From contig NZ_CP065047.1 in assembly GCF_015689175.1 (NCBI RefSeq), positions 186,001 to 250,000 on the forward strand: DNA of 64,000 bases, written 5' to 3'. Under the pieces are notes generated by a model. The model worked only from the letters and a program-made list of their open reading frames with translations. It searched no databases and was not told the DNA's origin. This DNA comes from Mycobacterium kubicae. GTDB taxonomy: Bacteria; Actinomycetota; Actinomycetes; Mycobacteriales; Mycobacteriaceae. Made by a program: the position numbers and the translations under genes. Of this stretch, positions 37,910 through 47,062 are shown in pieces (positions within the stretch are counted from its first letter, which is position 1; the number at the start of each line of letters is the position of its first letter).

Positions 37910-38422
37910 ATGAGTGCCAAGCACCGCATGAACAAAAAACTCAAGCCAAAAGAACAAGGGCCGAACGATTCCCGTGCGCGGCGCAAAACGTCCCGTCCCG
38001 GCATGGCATTCGAGGTGGTGTCCGCCACAGTGGTGTGCGCCGCGAGCCTGATCGGGCTGGCGGCGAATGCGATCGAGTTGGAAGGATCAAAGGACGTCTC
38101 GGCTGCGATTTCCCCTGAACCTCCGCAGGTTTCGCAGCCGGTCAGTCAGGAGGGGACCGTGATCGCGGTTTCGCCGAACTCGGTCACCGCGCGCAGCATC
38201 AACGGTTACATCCAAACGTATTTCGTTACGGCGGACACCACGGTCATCACCATGGGCGGACGCCAACCTGCCCAGGGGGCACCACATTTGACGGTCAACG
38301 ACGAAGTCGACATCGTCGGAACCATTCAGAACGGCAGGGCTTTGGCCACCGCCGTAGCTCACCACGGCATGGGACACGGCGAAGCCCCGCCCATGGATTA
38401 TGTCGCCGGTCAGAACGGCTGA
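37910..38422 (+). CDS. Membrane-anchored protein with DUF5666-like domain
   Basis: A 170-residue protein: a highly basic N-terminus (about 1-30), one hydrophobic segment (about 33-53), a proline-rich linker and a beta-barrel-like domain (about 80-150) with the rhythm GTVIAVSPNSVTARSINGYIQTYFVTADTTVI…VDIVGTIQNGRALATAV of DUF5666. It ends with HHGMGHGEAPP, possibly metal-binding. The ATG has GAAGAAGGACAAT upstream. A SigF-like promoter precedes it, suggesting stress or stationary-phase expression. Function unknown. Confidence 0.72.
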   Translation: MSAKHRMNKKLKPKEQGPNDSRARRKTSRPGMAFEVVSATVVCAASLIGLAANAIELEGSKDVSAAISPEPPQVSQPVSQEGTVIAVSPNSVTARSINGYIQTYFVTADTTVITMGGRQPAQGAPHLTVNDEVDIVGTIQNGRALATAVAHHGMGHGEAPPMDYVAGQNG

Positions 38423-38518
38423 CCGAACCGCTTTATTGCGCTTGTTATTCAAGCGTTTCCGACGTAGCGGCGAGTCGTGACCGTCGCAATGCGTTCGTGC
38501 CTGATTCGAGACGGCTTT

Positions 38519-38548
38519 GGGTTTAGCCGACTACCTATACCTGGGTAT
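38519..38548 (+). promoter_or_regulatory. SigF-like promoter before the anti-sigma kinase gene
   Basis: GGGTTT (38519-38524) and GGGTAT (38543-38548) are 18 bp apart, one base beyond the usual SigF spacing. The favoured start ATG lies 11 nt past the -10, so the transcript would have almost no leader. Confidence 0.45.
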
Positions 38549-38558
38549 GCCTGAAAGC

Positions 38559-39026
38559 ATGGATCTTTCAACGTCTCTCGTCGCCGATCCGGATCGGTTG
38601 ACGTGCGCAGGTGCCGCCGACGCTACCACCGCCGCGCATTTGCGCCGTTCGCTGAATAGGTGGCTGCAGCAGACGGTGCCCGGGTCGGGAGATATCTGCG
38701 ACGACATCGTGTTGAGCGTCAATGAGGCGCTTGCCAATTGCGTCGAACATGCCTATAGGAACCATCATTCGCGCGGCACCATGAGGTTGCAGGCGAGCTA
38801 CGACTCCAGCACGCAGTCGATCAGCGTATGCGTCAGCGACCGCGGGGCTTGGCACCGGCCGGCCCCGCAACGTGCCAATGATCCACGGGCATCGCGCGGC
38901 ATCGCGTTGATGCATGCACTGGCAGATCACTGCACCATCAACGCCCGGCCCAGCGGCACCACTGTGTGTCTGGATTACACCACCGCCCGGACGCATCCCG
39001 CCGTCGATGCTGAGCGATCGAAATGA
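38559..39026 (+). CDS. RsbW/UsfX-like anti-sigma factor serine kinase (HATPase)
   Basis: A 155-residue HATPase_c protein with the N-box VNEALANCVEHAY (about residues 55-68), G1 VSDRGAWHRP and G2 RGIALMHALAD. These are features of anti-sigma kinases that bind a stress sigma factor and phosphorylate a STAS antagonist. The start at MDLSTSLVADP is preferred since a GGGTAT -10 box covers an earlier ATG. A SigF-like promoter upstream suggests feedback on that sigma factor; no sigma gene is adjacent. Confidence 0.78.
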   Translation: MDLSTSLVADPDRLTCAGAADATTAAHLRRSLNRWLQQTVPGSGDICDDIVLSVNEALANCVEHAYRNHHSRGTMRLQASYDSSTQSISVCVSDRGAWHRPAPQRANDPRASRGIALMHALADHCTINARPSGTTVCLDYTTARTHPAVDAERSK

Positions 39027-39029
39027 TTG

Positions 39030-39049
39030 CGGCCCGCGGTATTGGGCCG
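39030..39049. terminator. Short bidirectional hairpin between converging genes
   Basis: CGGCCC and GGGCCG pair around an 8-nt loop in the 35-bp gap between the converging anti-sigma and malQ genes, so it could terminate both. Confidence 0.5.
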
Positions 39050-39061
39050 GATCAAGGTTCC

Positions 39062-41074
39062 TCAGCTCTTCTGATCAGCGGCTGACCGAAAGACCTTGGC
39101 GATCTCAGCAACCCGTGGGTCGGCTTTCAACTCCTCCAACGTCTCCCGCAGAGGTAGACGCCAGTTCGGGTATTCGTCGACCGTTCCCGGCAAGTTGGGT
39201 TGCCGCGTCTCGGCGATCACGTCGTAAGGCGCTATCAGCTTCAGCCGACTAGGCGTCGAGGCCAAAAATCGGTGCATCGCAACGATGATCGCCTCTTCGT
39301 CCGGCTCAGGTCCGGTGTCCTCGGCGGGCAACAAGCGTTCGGAACGCAGCAGCGCGAGCCACTCGGCGCGTTCCTTCTCTGCCGCCCGCTCTTCGGCCGG
39401 CACGTCGTTGAGCAGGCCGAGATCGGCGCGAGCCCGCACATGCTCCCCACGTAAGAAGCCCGCCGCTGTCGGTAGGTCGTGTGTCGACAGACTCGCCGCC
39501 GCCCGTGACGGCCATTTCTCCGACGAGAGCAGCGGCTCCTCGGGCGCGGATTCGTCCCGGGTGAACCAGGAAACCGCACACCCCAGCATTCCGTTGCCGG
39601 CCAGCGCCTCGGTGACTTCCGGTTCGACGGTGCCCAGATCTTCGCCCACCACAGTCGCTTTGGCGCGGTGGGCTTCCAGCGCCAACACCGCCAGCATGAC
39701 CTCAGCGTCGTAGTGGACATAGGTGCCGCGCTCGGGCCCGTCGCCCGGCGGTATCCACCACAATCGCCACAGGCCCGCAACGTGGTCGATGCGCAGCCCG
39801 TCCGCGTGGGCGAGGACGGCCCGCACCATGTCGCGTAATGCTTGATACCCCGTTGCGGCGAGGCGGTCGGGACGCCATGGTGGCAACCCCCAGTCCTGCC
39901 CACGGGGAGTGAAATTGTCTGGCGGCGCGCCGACACTGACGCCGGTGGCCAGCACGTCGGCAAGCGCCCAGGCGTCGGCGCCTTCCGGGTCGACACCGAC
40001 TGCAAGGTCGTGCAAAACCCCCAGCGCCATGCCCGCGTCTCGGGCGGTAGCGCGCACAGCCGTCAACTGCTCGGCGCACCGTTGTTGCACCCAGGCATGA
40101 AAAGCGACCCGCGGGGCCAATTCGCGACGCGCCGCCGCCACGGTTGCACTGTTGACGTCACGCAAAGCTTCGGGCCATCGGGTCCAGCGACCGCCGTGCC
40201 GCTCGGCGAGTGCGCAGTAAGTGGCCCAGTCCGCCAAGCCTTTTGAAGCGGCCGAGTCATCCAAAGGAGACGGCCGCCCCTCTGTCCGCCACAACAGTTC
40301 CAGCGCCGCCCGCTTAGCCGCCCACACAAGGTCGTGGTCGATCCGGTCGGTGGTGGCCGAAACGCGCAACGCGTCCACTTCGGCGCGGGTGTCCGGATCG
40401 GCTCGTCGATATGCGTCCAGGTCTTCGATGCGCAGCGCCAACGGGTTGGCGAAACGTCGGCTCGACGGCGTGTACGGGGAGGGCTGCACCGGATGAGTCG
40501 GGCCAGGTGCGTGCAGCGGGTTGAGCAGTACCGCACCGGCGCCGTGCTCCGTAGCGGTCCACTTCACGAACTCCTGTAGATCCCCCAGGTCTCCGATGCC
40601 CCAGGAGCGCGCCGAGCGCAGGGCATACAGCTGCAACATCCATCCCCAGGTGGCTGGAGTCGGCGGCACCTGCGGCGGAGCCGCCACCAGAGTGACCTTT
40701 TGCCCTTCGCGGGTGTGCAGCCGATACCAGCCCGGCGACAGGTCACCGGGTAGTTCGTCTCGGACCTCGATGCGACTGCCGTCCTCGCCGACCAAAAGAG
40801 TTGCTCCGGCCAAGTGCTGCGGGCCACCGTTGAGCCGCACGGCAACGGTGGGGGCCAGCATGCCGGCGCTGTCGCTCTCGGCCAACTTCGCCAACTCGCG
40901 GCGCCTGTCATCTTCGGTGGCGGCATCGACATCGAGCAGGCCGAGTACCCGGATGACAATGTCCGCGTCGACCTCTACCGGCTCGCGTTTCTCGTTGCGG
41001 TACGAGGTGGCGACCCCGTGCGCCGCTGCCAGCTGGCGCAGGTCATCGGGAATTGTTTTGGGAGCAGCCATCAT
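39062..41074 (-). CDS. malQ: 4-alpha-glucanotransferase (amylomaltase)
   Basis: About 670 residues, the size of the actinobacterial MalQ with an extra N-terminal domain. The GH77 core shows GDLGDLQEF, GLRIDHVAGLWRLWWIP (nucleophile Asp), TVVGEDLGTVEPEV (acid/base Glu) and STHDLPTAAGF (third Asp). It disproportionates maltodextrins in glycogen and maltose metabolism in the cytosol. Two ATGs in tandem begin the gene; no strong ribosome binding site is seen. It stands alone, converging with the anti-sigma gene. Confidence 0.94.
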   Translation of the reverse strand: MMAAPKTIPDDLRQLAAAHGVATSYRNEKREPVEVDADIVIRVLGLLDVDAATEDDRRRELAKLAESDSAGMLAPTVAVRLNGGPQHLAGATLLVGEDGSRIEVRDELPGDLSPGWYRLHTREGQKVTLVAAPPQVPPTPATWGWMLQLYALRSARSWGIGDLGDLQEFVKWTATEHGAGAVLLNPLHAPGPTHPVQPSPYTPSSRRFANPLALRIEDLDAYRRADPDTRAEVDALRVSATTDRIDHDLVWAAKRAALELLWRTEGRPSPLDDSAASKGLADWATYCALAERHGGRWTRWPEALRDVNSATVAAARRELAPRVAFHAWVQQRCAEQLTAVRATARDAGMALGVLHDLAVGVDPEGADAWALADVLATGVSVGAPPDNFTPRGQDWGLPPWRPDRLAATGYQALRDMVRAVLAHADGLRIDHVAGLWRLWWIPPGDGPERGTYVHYDAEVMLAVLALEAHRAKATVVGEDLGTVEPEVTEALAGNGMLGCAVSWFTRDESAPEEPLLSSEKWPSRAAASLSTHDLPTAAGFLRGEHVRARADLGLLNDVPAEERAAEKERAEWLALLRSERLLPAEDTGPEPDEEAIIVAMHRFLASTPSRLKLIAPYDVIAETRQPNLPGTVDEYPNWRLPLRETLEELKADPRVAEIAKVFRSAADQKS

Positions 41075-41211
41075 CGGGCCCACAAGGGGTACGCGGGAGC
41101 GGCCGGGTTGCTGGGTGGGGCGCTGCACTGGCGCCGACGCTGGAACACACCGCTCTTATACCCGAGCCGTGCTTTCTCACACGACCCGTCCACCACGGGG
41201 CACGGCTTGCG

Positions 41212-42081
41212 CTAGCCAGGGGACGAACTCTCCACCTCGTCGCGTTCCTGGTACAGGCGGTCCTTACTGCGCAACAAACGCGGCAGGGTCACCAGCACCA
41301 GGCCTCCCACGACGTTGCCGACCGCGGTGTAGCCGAACCAGTAAAGCCAGTCGAGGTAGCCGAACGGCGCCCGGCCGGCCACGAGCGCGCCGAAGATCAA
41401 TAGCGAGTCCAATATTGAATGGAACAGCTGCAGACCGGCCAGCAGGAACGCGACGGCGATGGCGGCTGCCATCTTGCCCACCACCGCATCGGTGCCATGT
41501 TGCATGCGGGTCATCAGGGTGATCGCCATCCCGCCCAGCACGGCCAGTGACAGGCTCTGCGCCGACAGCGGAGCCGTGGCGAAGTGAGCGGCAGACTCGT
41601 ATGTCTGCTGATGTAGCTGAGGAAACGCCCGCATGATCAGCCACATCAACAGCCAACCACCGACGAGATTGGCGACCAGCGTTCCGCCCCACAGTTTCAA
41701 CAGCTGTGCCACGCTCGCCCGCTTAGCCGCGACCGTGGTGATCGGGATGAGAAACCCTTCAGTGAACAATTCGCTGCGGCCAAGCAGCAGGGCCAGAAAA
41801 CCGATCGAGAAAGCGACGCCGGCCAACAGCGGGTCGTGGGTCGCATGTAGCACCGACAGATAGGCCAAAACTCCCATCGCCACCTCGGTACCGCCGAAGA
41901 AGCCGGTCACCATCACTCCGCGCCAGGTGCGATGTAGGCGCTGGGTGCCTTCGGCGAGCATTCTGCAAAACGCTCGTTCCAATTCGTCTTCGATGGGACT
42001 GTCGAGATCACCGAGTTGACGTTGGCTCGTGTTGCTCCGCACGTCGGGTCCTTCGGGGTAGTCGGGCGAGACCCCTCGCAT
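41212..42081 (-). CDS. Formate/nitrite transporter (FNT) family channel
   Basis: A 289-residue protein with six membrane helices. FNT features: GRSELFTEGFLIPI (selectivity loop), KLWGGTLVANLVGGWLL and LQLFHSILDSLLIFGAL, where the histidine matches the conserved pore histidine of FocA. The N-terminal 50 residues are polar. It would conduct formate, nitrite or a similar small monovalent anion. No formate dehydrogenase or nitrite reductase gene is adjacent in the window, so the substrate stays open. Confidence 0.9.
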   Translation of the reverse strand: MRGVSPDYPEGPDVRSNTSQRQLGDLDSPIEDELERAFCRMLAEGTQRLHRTWRGVMVTGFFGGTEVAMGVLAYLSVLHATHDPLLAGVAFSIGFLALLLGRSELFTEGFLIPITTVAAKRASVAQLLKLWGGTLVANLVGGWLLMWLIMRAFPQLHQQTYESAAHFATAPLSAQSLSLAVLGGMAITLMTRMQHGTDAVVGKMAAAIAVAFLLAGLQLFHSILDSLLIFGALVAGRAPFGYLDWLYWFGYTAVGNVVGGLVLVTLPRLLRSKDRLYQERDEVESSSPG

Positions 42082-42127
42082 ACCCGGTTGCAGCCCGCTT
42101 AAGTGTTAAGTGGCCAAGCCCACGAAA

Positions 42128-42556
42128 TCACAGCTCGCCGGAGAAATCGGCGGTCAGCCAGCGGTCCGGGCGAATGGTGAACAGCACGCTTTCCCGGTCG
42201 TCGAAATTGCGCACGAACGCGCGGCCACCCTCCTCGCCGAGATAACGGATCGCGATTGCTTCTCTATCCTCGACCGGGGCTGGGCTGGTGGTGTCCACCA
42301 CGGTGCCTTCCACTACCACGTATTGGTAAGGCGGCTCCTCGCGTTGAACAACCAAGGTCACTACCCCGGCTTTCTCGATGAGCTTCGCCTTGCGGGTCGA
42401 CGCGCTGGTGTTGATCCGAATGAGCCCGTCGGGGGTGTAGTCATACCAGATCGGGACACTGGCCGGGGGACGGCCGTCGGCGGCGTGGACAGAGAGCACG
42501 GCGACATGCTTGTCGGACAGGAATTGCTGACGTTCGGTCTCGCTGAGGGTCTTCAT
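42128..42556 (-). CDS. PPOX-class F420-dependent oxidoreductase
   Basis: A 142-residue split beta-barrel protein starting at MKTLSETERQQFLSDKHVAVLS and containing SVPIWYDYTPDGLIRI and TSASTRKAKLIEKAGVVTLVVQ. This pattern matches the mycobacterial pyridoxamine-oxidase-like proteins that bind F420 or flavin. Stop and start place it 96 bp downstream of a luciferase-like F420 enzyme gene on the same strand, so both may use the same cofactor pool. The longer upstream frame lacks family similarity. Confidence 0.83.
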   Translation of the reverse strand: MKTLSETERQQFLSDKHVAVLSVHAADGRPPASVPIWYDYTPDGLIRINTSASTRKAKLIEKAGVVTLVVQREEPPYQYVVVEGTVVDTTSPAPVEDREAIAIRYLGEEGGRAFVRNFDDRESVLFTIRPDRWLTADFSGEL

Positions 42557-42652
42557 GTTGGAGCGAAACGCGGTGAGTCGTCGTTGATATTCCCGCGGCT
42601 TGCAGCCCAACCGTCGCGCGCTTACACGGCTCTGGCGCAACACCTTTCGGGC

Positions 42653-43510
42653 CTACTCCAAGTCGGAGGCCACGCGTTCCAAGGCGGCGAGGTGGTCATC
42701 GACCGACGCAAATCCATTCTTCATGGTGTTGATCGACAGGTGGGTGGCGCCCGCTGCCTTCCAAGCGGCAATCTCACCGGCCGCCTTGTCGCGGTCACCG
42801 GTCCAGGTGACCCGCCCTTCCATCCCGACGCTGCGGGCATCGCGGCCCGCTGCGGTCGCTGCCCGCTCGACCTGTTCGCGGGCGTAGTCGAGGCCCGGTC
42901 CCGGCTCCATCATCGGGAACCAGCCGTCACCGAGTCGTCCGGCGCGTTCGTAGGCTCGGTCGGAGGCCGCGCCGAACCAGATCGGGATCGGCTGTTGGTT
43001 GGGCATCGGTCCAAGTCCGGCTCCCGTCACCGTGTGATAGCGGCCGTTGAACGTGACGGATCGCTGCGTCCAGAGCCGGCGCATCAACTCAACCTGCTCC
43101 TCGGAACGCCTGCCTCGGTTGGTGAACCGTTCACCGAGCGCCTCGTATTCGACGGCATTCCAGCCCAACCCGATACCGAGCCGGAAGCGTCCGGCGGTGA
43201 GGAGATCGACCTCGGCGGCCTGCTTGGCCACCAGCACCGTCTGTCGCTGCGGCAGGATGATGACGCCGGTCACAAGTTCCAGCGAAGTAAGAGCAGCCAG
43301 GTAGCCGAACATGACGAACGGCTCGTGAAAGGTCGATTCGATGTTGTAGGGCCCTTGCCAGCCTGGGTGCACATCGGGATCGGCCCCGACCACGTGGTCG
43401 TAGGCAAGGATGTGGCTGAATCCGAGTCCTTCGACGGCCTGCCCGTACGCGCGTACGACTGCGGGGTCGCCACCAAGCTCGGTCTGCGGGAACACGACGC
43501 CAATGCGCAT
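42653..43510 (-). CDS. Luciferase-like (LLM) F420-dependent oxidoreductase
   Basis: A 285-residue TIM-barrel enzyme of the bacterial luciferase family. MRIGVVFPQTE, AYDHVVGADPDVHPGWQGPYNIESTFHEPF and GRFRLGIGLGWNAVEYEALG are typical of the mycobacterial F420-dependent TIGR03619 group. It probably transfers hydride between F420 and an unknown substrate. I chose the ATG of MRIGVV, as the nine extra upstream residues are not family-like. Confidence 0.88.
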   Translation of the reverse strand: MRIGVVFPQTELGGDPAVVRAYGQAVEGLGFSHILAYDHVVGADPDVHPGWQGPYNIESTFHEPFVMFGYLAALTSLELVTGVIILPQRQTVLVAKQAAEVDLLTAGRFRLGIGLGWNAVEYEALGERFTNRGRRSEEQVELMRRLWTQRSVTFNGRYHTVTGAGLGPMPNQQPIPIWFGAASDRAYERAGRLGDGWFPMMEPGPGLDYAREQVERAATAAGRDARSVGMEGRVTWTGDRDKAAGEIAAWKAAGATHLSINTMKNGFASVDDHLAALERVASDLE

Positions 43511-43552
43511 TCGCCATTCAACCACGCGGTGCCGCAACCGCTTCCCTGCTGA

Positions 43553-44293
43553 TCAACCGGCGATCGCGCGCCGACCGCCGGCTACTTCCAACACGATGCC
43601 GGTGATGTAACTGGCCTTGTCGGAAGCTAGGAACACCACAGGCTCGGCGATCTCCTCGGGTTCGGCGATGCGACGCAGGGCGGTGGTATCGGCGATGGTT
43701 TGAAGGGTCGCGGCATCCATGTCGTCGGTTCCCGCGGAGCGTGTGGGTCCCGGTGCGACGGCATTGACCCGGACTCCCCTGTCGGCGTATTCGGCCGCCC
43801 ACACTCGAGTGAGTTGCTCCAGGGCCGCTTTGGATGCCGCATACATTCCCGTGCCGGCGGTGGGCACGGTGGCAGCCAGCGTGCTGATGTTGACAATCGC
43901 GCCGCGGCCGCGTCGCGCCATACCGGGCGCAAGCAATCGCACCAGCACGTACGGGGCGCGGGTGTTGAGGTCCATGTGTAGCGCAAAACCGTCGTCGGTC
44001 ATCTCGGCGGTGCCAAGGAACTGGTAAACGCCGGCGTTGTTGACCAAGATGTCGACGTCTCCGGCGTCGCGGGCTAAGCGTTCGATGTCGGCCGTGTCGC
44101 TCAGGTCGGCGGTGAGGAAGCGCGCGGTGCCACCTTGGGCGGTGATCTCGTGCACCACTTCTTCGGCACGAGCGCCGTTACGCCCATGCACGATGACTCC
44201 GGCGCCTTCGGCCGCAAGTCGTTTGGCGATCGCTCTGCCAATCCCGGAGGTCGCCCCGGTGACTAGAGCCTTTTGACCGGACATGGTGTTCAT
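43553..44293 (-). CDS. Short-chain dehydrogenase/reductase
   Basis: A 246-residue classical SDR: TGATSGIGRA (cofactor), NNAG, ISTLAA with catalytic Ser, and YAASK (Tyr-x3-Lys). HGRNGARAEE after beta-2 has Arg, suggesting NADPH preference. The C-terminal ITGIVLEVAGGRRAIAG is shorter than many SDRs. The ATG has an excellent AGGAGAAGCC ribosome binding site. It lies 42 bp upstream of the LLM gene on the same strand, giving a probable three-gene redox cluster with the PPOX protein. Confidence 0.92.
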   Translation of the reverse strand: MNTMSGQKALVTGATSGIGRAIAKRLAAEGAGVIVHGRNGARAEEVVHEITAQGGTARFLTADLSDTADIERLARDAGDVDILVNNAGVYQFLGTAEMTDDGFALHMDLNTRAPYVLVRLLAPGMARRGRGAIVNISTLAATVPTAGTGMYAASKAALEQLTRVWAAEYADRGVRVNAVAPGPTRSAGTDDMDAATLQTIADTTALRRIAEPEEIAEPVVFLASDKASYITGIVLEVAGGRRAIAG

Positions 44294-44564
44294 GGCTTCT
44301 CCTGAAAGCTCTTCTGCCCTTGCAGGGTGTAGCAACTCGCGGTGAATGCCCGCTTGTTCCCAGGGGCCATAGTCAAGCAAAGGCGGGACGAGCGCAGTCA
44401 GACGGATCCGCGCCCGGCACCGTGTTGTCAACGTCGATGCTGATGCTCGCTGGTGGCGACAAAGGCGCAATAAGACTGATGGGATTGGGATGTCCGATTT
44501 GGCAACACATCTCGGCGAGCGAACACCGTCGCATGCTGTCCTTGGCCGGCGTATGACCTTCGAG

Positions 44565-45485
44565 CTAATCGGGTGTGCGCTTCGGCACGGGTATGCGGCT
44601 CAGGTCTTCGGCGATTACCAGGTCACCGTCGAACACCGCACCCGCTTCATCGCGGTGTTGTTCGGTGTCGGGATAGCGCTGGGAAAAATGTGTCAGCACC
44701 AAGCGCCGAATGCCGCAGTCGGCAGCCACTTGTGCGGCCTGGCGAGCGGTCAGGTGACCGTAACGGGCGGCCAGCTCTGCGTCTGCATGGAGGAACGTCG
44801 CCTCGATCACCAACATGTCAACCCCATCTGCCAGGGCATACACCGCGTCACACAATCGGGTGTCCATCACGAAGGCGAATCGCTGTCCACGTCGCAACTT
44901 GCTGACGTCGGACACGGTCACGGTGCGGTCGCCGACCTGAAGTGAGCCGCTCCGGTTCAACTCACGGACCATCGGTCCGGCGACGCCGAAACGCGCCAGC
45001 AGCTCGGGCACGAACCGGCGAGCGTCGGGCTCCACCAGCCGGTAACCGATCGCGTCGACTGAGTGGTCAAGCGCGCGCGCCTCGAGCACCCCGAACGCGT
45101 CGGTTGCGACCGGCCCGTCATCGACGACCGGTTCGGCGCGCAGGTCCGCGCGATCGTGGAAGAGACATGCGTGGTGCAGGCGGGCGAAATATTCGCGGCC
45201 GGAGGCTGGGAAGTGGGCGTGTACCGGGTGCTGCACTCCATCGAGCGACAGCCGCTGCACTACGCCGGGCACACCCAGGCAGTGGTCGCCATGAAAGTGG
45301 GTGAGGCACAAGCGCGTCACGGTACTGACCGGCACACCTGCCAACAGCATCTGACGTTGCGTGCCTTCGCCCGGGTCGAACAGGAATCCCTCGTTGTCCC
45401 AACGCAGCAGGTATCCGTTGTGGTTGCGGTGTCGAGTCGGCACCTGGCTGGCGGTACCCAGCACGATGAGCTCACGGACCGACAC
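44565..45485 (-). CDS. rnz: Ribonuclease Z-type metallo-beta-lactamase-fold nuclease
   Basis: A 306-residue protein with the zinc motif [13 protein letters not shown] (about residues 62-74), [19 protein letters not shown] near the N-terminus, and [15 protein letters not shown] and [11 protein letters not shown] near the C-terminus, all standard for RNase Z. The enzyme cuts 3' trailers of tRNA precursors in the cytosol. Length and motifs are complete. It diverges from the Nudix gene by 69 bp. Confidence 0.92.
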   Translation of the reverse strand: MSVRELIVLGTASQVPTRHRNHNGYLLRWDNEGFLFDPGEGTQRQMLLAGVPVSTVTRLCLTHFHGDHCLGVPGVVQRLSLDGVQHPVHAHFPASGREYFARLHHACLFHDRADLRAEPVVDDGPVATDAFGVLEARALDHSVDAIGYRLVEPDARRFVPELLARFGVAGPMVRELNRSGSLQVGDRTVTVSDVSKLRRGQRFAFVMDTRLCDAVYALADGVDMLVIEATFLHADAELAARYGHLTARQAAQVAADCGIRRLVLTHFSQRYPDTEQHRDEAGAVFDGDLVIAEDLSRIPVPKRTPD

Positions 45486-45554
45486 AAGTCGACCCTACGA
45501 CGTGGCGTGGGGTTGATTACCGAGCGTTGTTCGCGTTCGGCATATGGTCGAACG

Positions 45555-46274
45555 GTGACAATCGCGTATGACGACGGGCTGCGGGAGGGGTTCCGGTCGC
45601 GTTTGGCCGGTCATGATCGTCGAAGTGTGACTGACCCGACCAAGCGGCGTGCCGCGGTGGCGGTGGTGATCGTCGACTCCGAGGTGGGCGAGGATCGGGT
45701 TGACCCGGCCCCGGTGGATGAGTGGATCGGTGGGCGACCGTTGCCCGAGGCCGGTTTGGACGGTCACATGATCAACGTCTCGGGTGGTGCCGCGTTCCTG
45801 TTGTGTCGCAGGGCATCTCGCCTCAATGCGCATCCCGCCCAGTGGGCGTTGCCCGGTGGCCGACTCGACCCCGGAGAAACGGTCATCGACGCAGCGCTGC
45901 GCGAATTGGACGAGGAGCTCGGCATTGGGCTAGCCGACGCGAACGTGCTGGGCCTATTGGACGACTACCCGACGCGGTCGGGATACGTGATCACCCCCGT
46001 GGTGATCTGGGGTGGCGGCCGATTGAATCCCCAACCGGCGCCTGACGAGGTGCTGGCGGTCTACCGGGTCGGACTGCATCAACTCCAACGGAAGGATTCG
46101 CCACGGTTCATTTCCATCCCGGAGAGCCCGCGGCCGGTCGTGCAGATCCCGTTGGGCAACGACCTGATCCACGCCCCGACCGGCGCGGTGCTGCTGCAAC
46201 TGCGGTGGCTGTGCCTGGAAGGCCGACACGACCCGGTGGACCAACTGGAGCAACCGGTCTTCGCCTGGAGGTAG
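45555..46274 (+). CDS. Nudix hydrolase (CoA pyrophosphatase-like)
   Basis: A 239-residue protein with a complete Nudix box, GRLDPGETVIDAALRELDEELG (G-x5-E-x7-R-E-x2-E-E-x-G, about residues 103-124). NVSGGAAFLLCRRASRLNAHPAQWALPGG upstream resembles the NuDC/CoA-type subgroup. Likely it removes a nucleoside diphosphate-linked moiety such as CoA. GTG start; the longer frame upstream overlaps rnz on the other strand. It converges with the DUF1684 gene by 3 bp. Confidence 0.85.
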   Translation: MTIAYDDGLREGFRSRLAGHDRRSVTDPTKRRAAVAVVIVDSEVGEDRVDPAPVDEWIGGRPLPEAGLDGHMINVSGGAAFLLCRRASRLNAHPAQWALPGGRLDPGETVIDAALRELDEELGIGLADANVLGLLDDYPTRSGYVITPVVIWGGGRLNPQPAPDEVLAVYRVGLHQLQRKDSPRFISIPESPRPVVQIPLGNDLIHAPTGAVLLQLRWLCLEGRHDPVDQLEQPVFAWR

Positions 46275-46277
46275 CCG

Positions 46278-47046
46278 TTATCGCGGGTTCTTCTCACCGG
46301 CTGCAACGGCGACCGGCAGCCTGTTCTCGGTCGGCGCCACCGGGCAGGTGGCGAAGTCGGTGAAAGAGCAAGGCAAGTTCGACGCCCGGTTGAAGTCCAG
46401 CGTCACCGCCCCATCGGGGTCCGGGTCTGCAACCGAAAGTGACCTCGCGGCAGGATAAGTCGTCACACCGCTGGTGGCGTCGGTGAACAAGAGCTGCAAT
46501 CCGCCGGTTTTGCCGCGGAACGCGACCAACTGGTGGGCGGCGCCGTTCAGTTCGAAGTGAACAACGCCGACGGCTTGATGGTGGTGCTGCAGTCCTTCGA
46601 CGACGGCGCCCGTCGTGACGGTCGTCGGCTGCTGGTATGGGATGAATGAACCCGAGACAACCCAGCGCCGGCTGGGAGGGTACGTCGGAATTCCTCGGTA
46701 CGTAGCCAGGTATGGCGACTTCGGGTCATGTACACGCAACGCAGCCGAGCCGGTTCGGCGGATGACTTCGACCCGGCGGTCCGCGACGTCGACAAGCAAT
46801 CCCGGGGCCCCTTCGACTGGTTCGAGCCGGTCCGCGCCCTCGATGCCTTCCACATACACCGCGTCGGTGTCGGCCCGCCATCGACCGGGAAGGTCGGCGA
46901 CTTGCGCGAATTGGTCACTGAGCCAATACAAGCCGGTGATGCTCACCCATCCCAGCGGATCACCGTAGTAGCGTTCGCGTTCACTGTGCCACTGGTTCCA
47001 CTGTGCCTCGAACGCTGCTGTGGGTGGTCTCCACGTTGCTGGTCAT
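46278..47046 (-). pseudogene. DUF1684 protein gene with apparent 1-nt frameshift near the N-terminus
   Basis: The main frame codes a DUF1684 protein (RERYYGDPLGWVSITGLYWLSD, DKSPYL-like DPKSPYLATYR, PIQR-type core, FNRASNLPCSFTDFATCP). In-frame translation of the upstream DNA gives TAAFEAQWNQWHSERE, a proper N-terminus, but no start codon is in that frame before a stop. An ATG with AAAGGATGG upstream begins MTSNVETT in another frame. Removing one G from the GGG at 47022-47024 (plus strand) joins both into one protein. So either a sequencing error or a true frameshift splits the gene; a short GTG start could rescue a truncated form of 222 residues. Confidence 0.65.
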
Positions 47047-47062
47047 TGTGTGACCATCCTTT

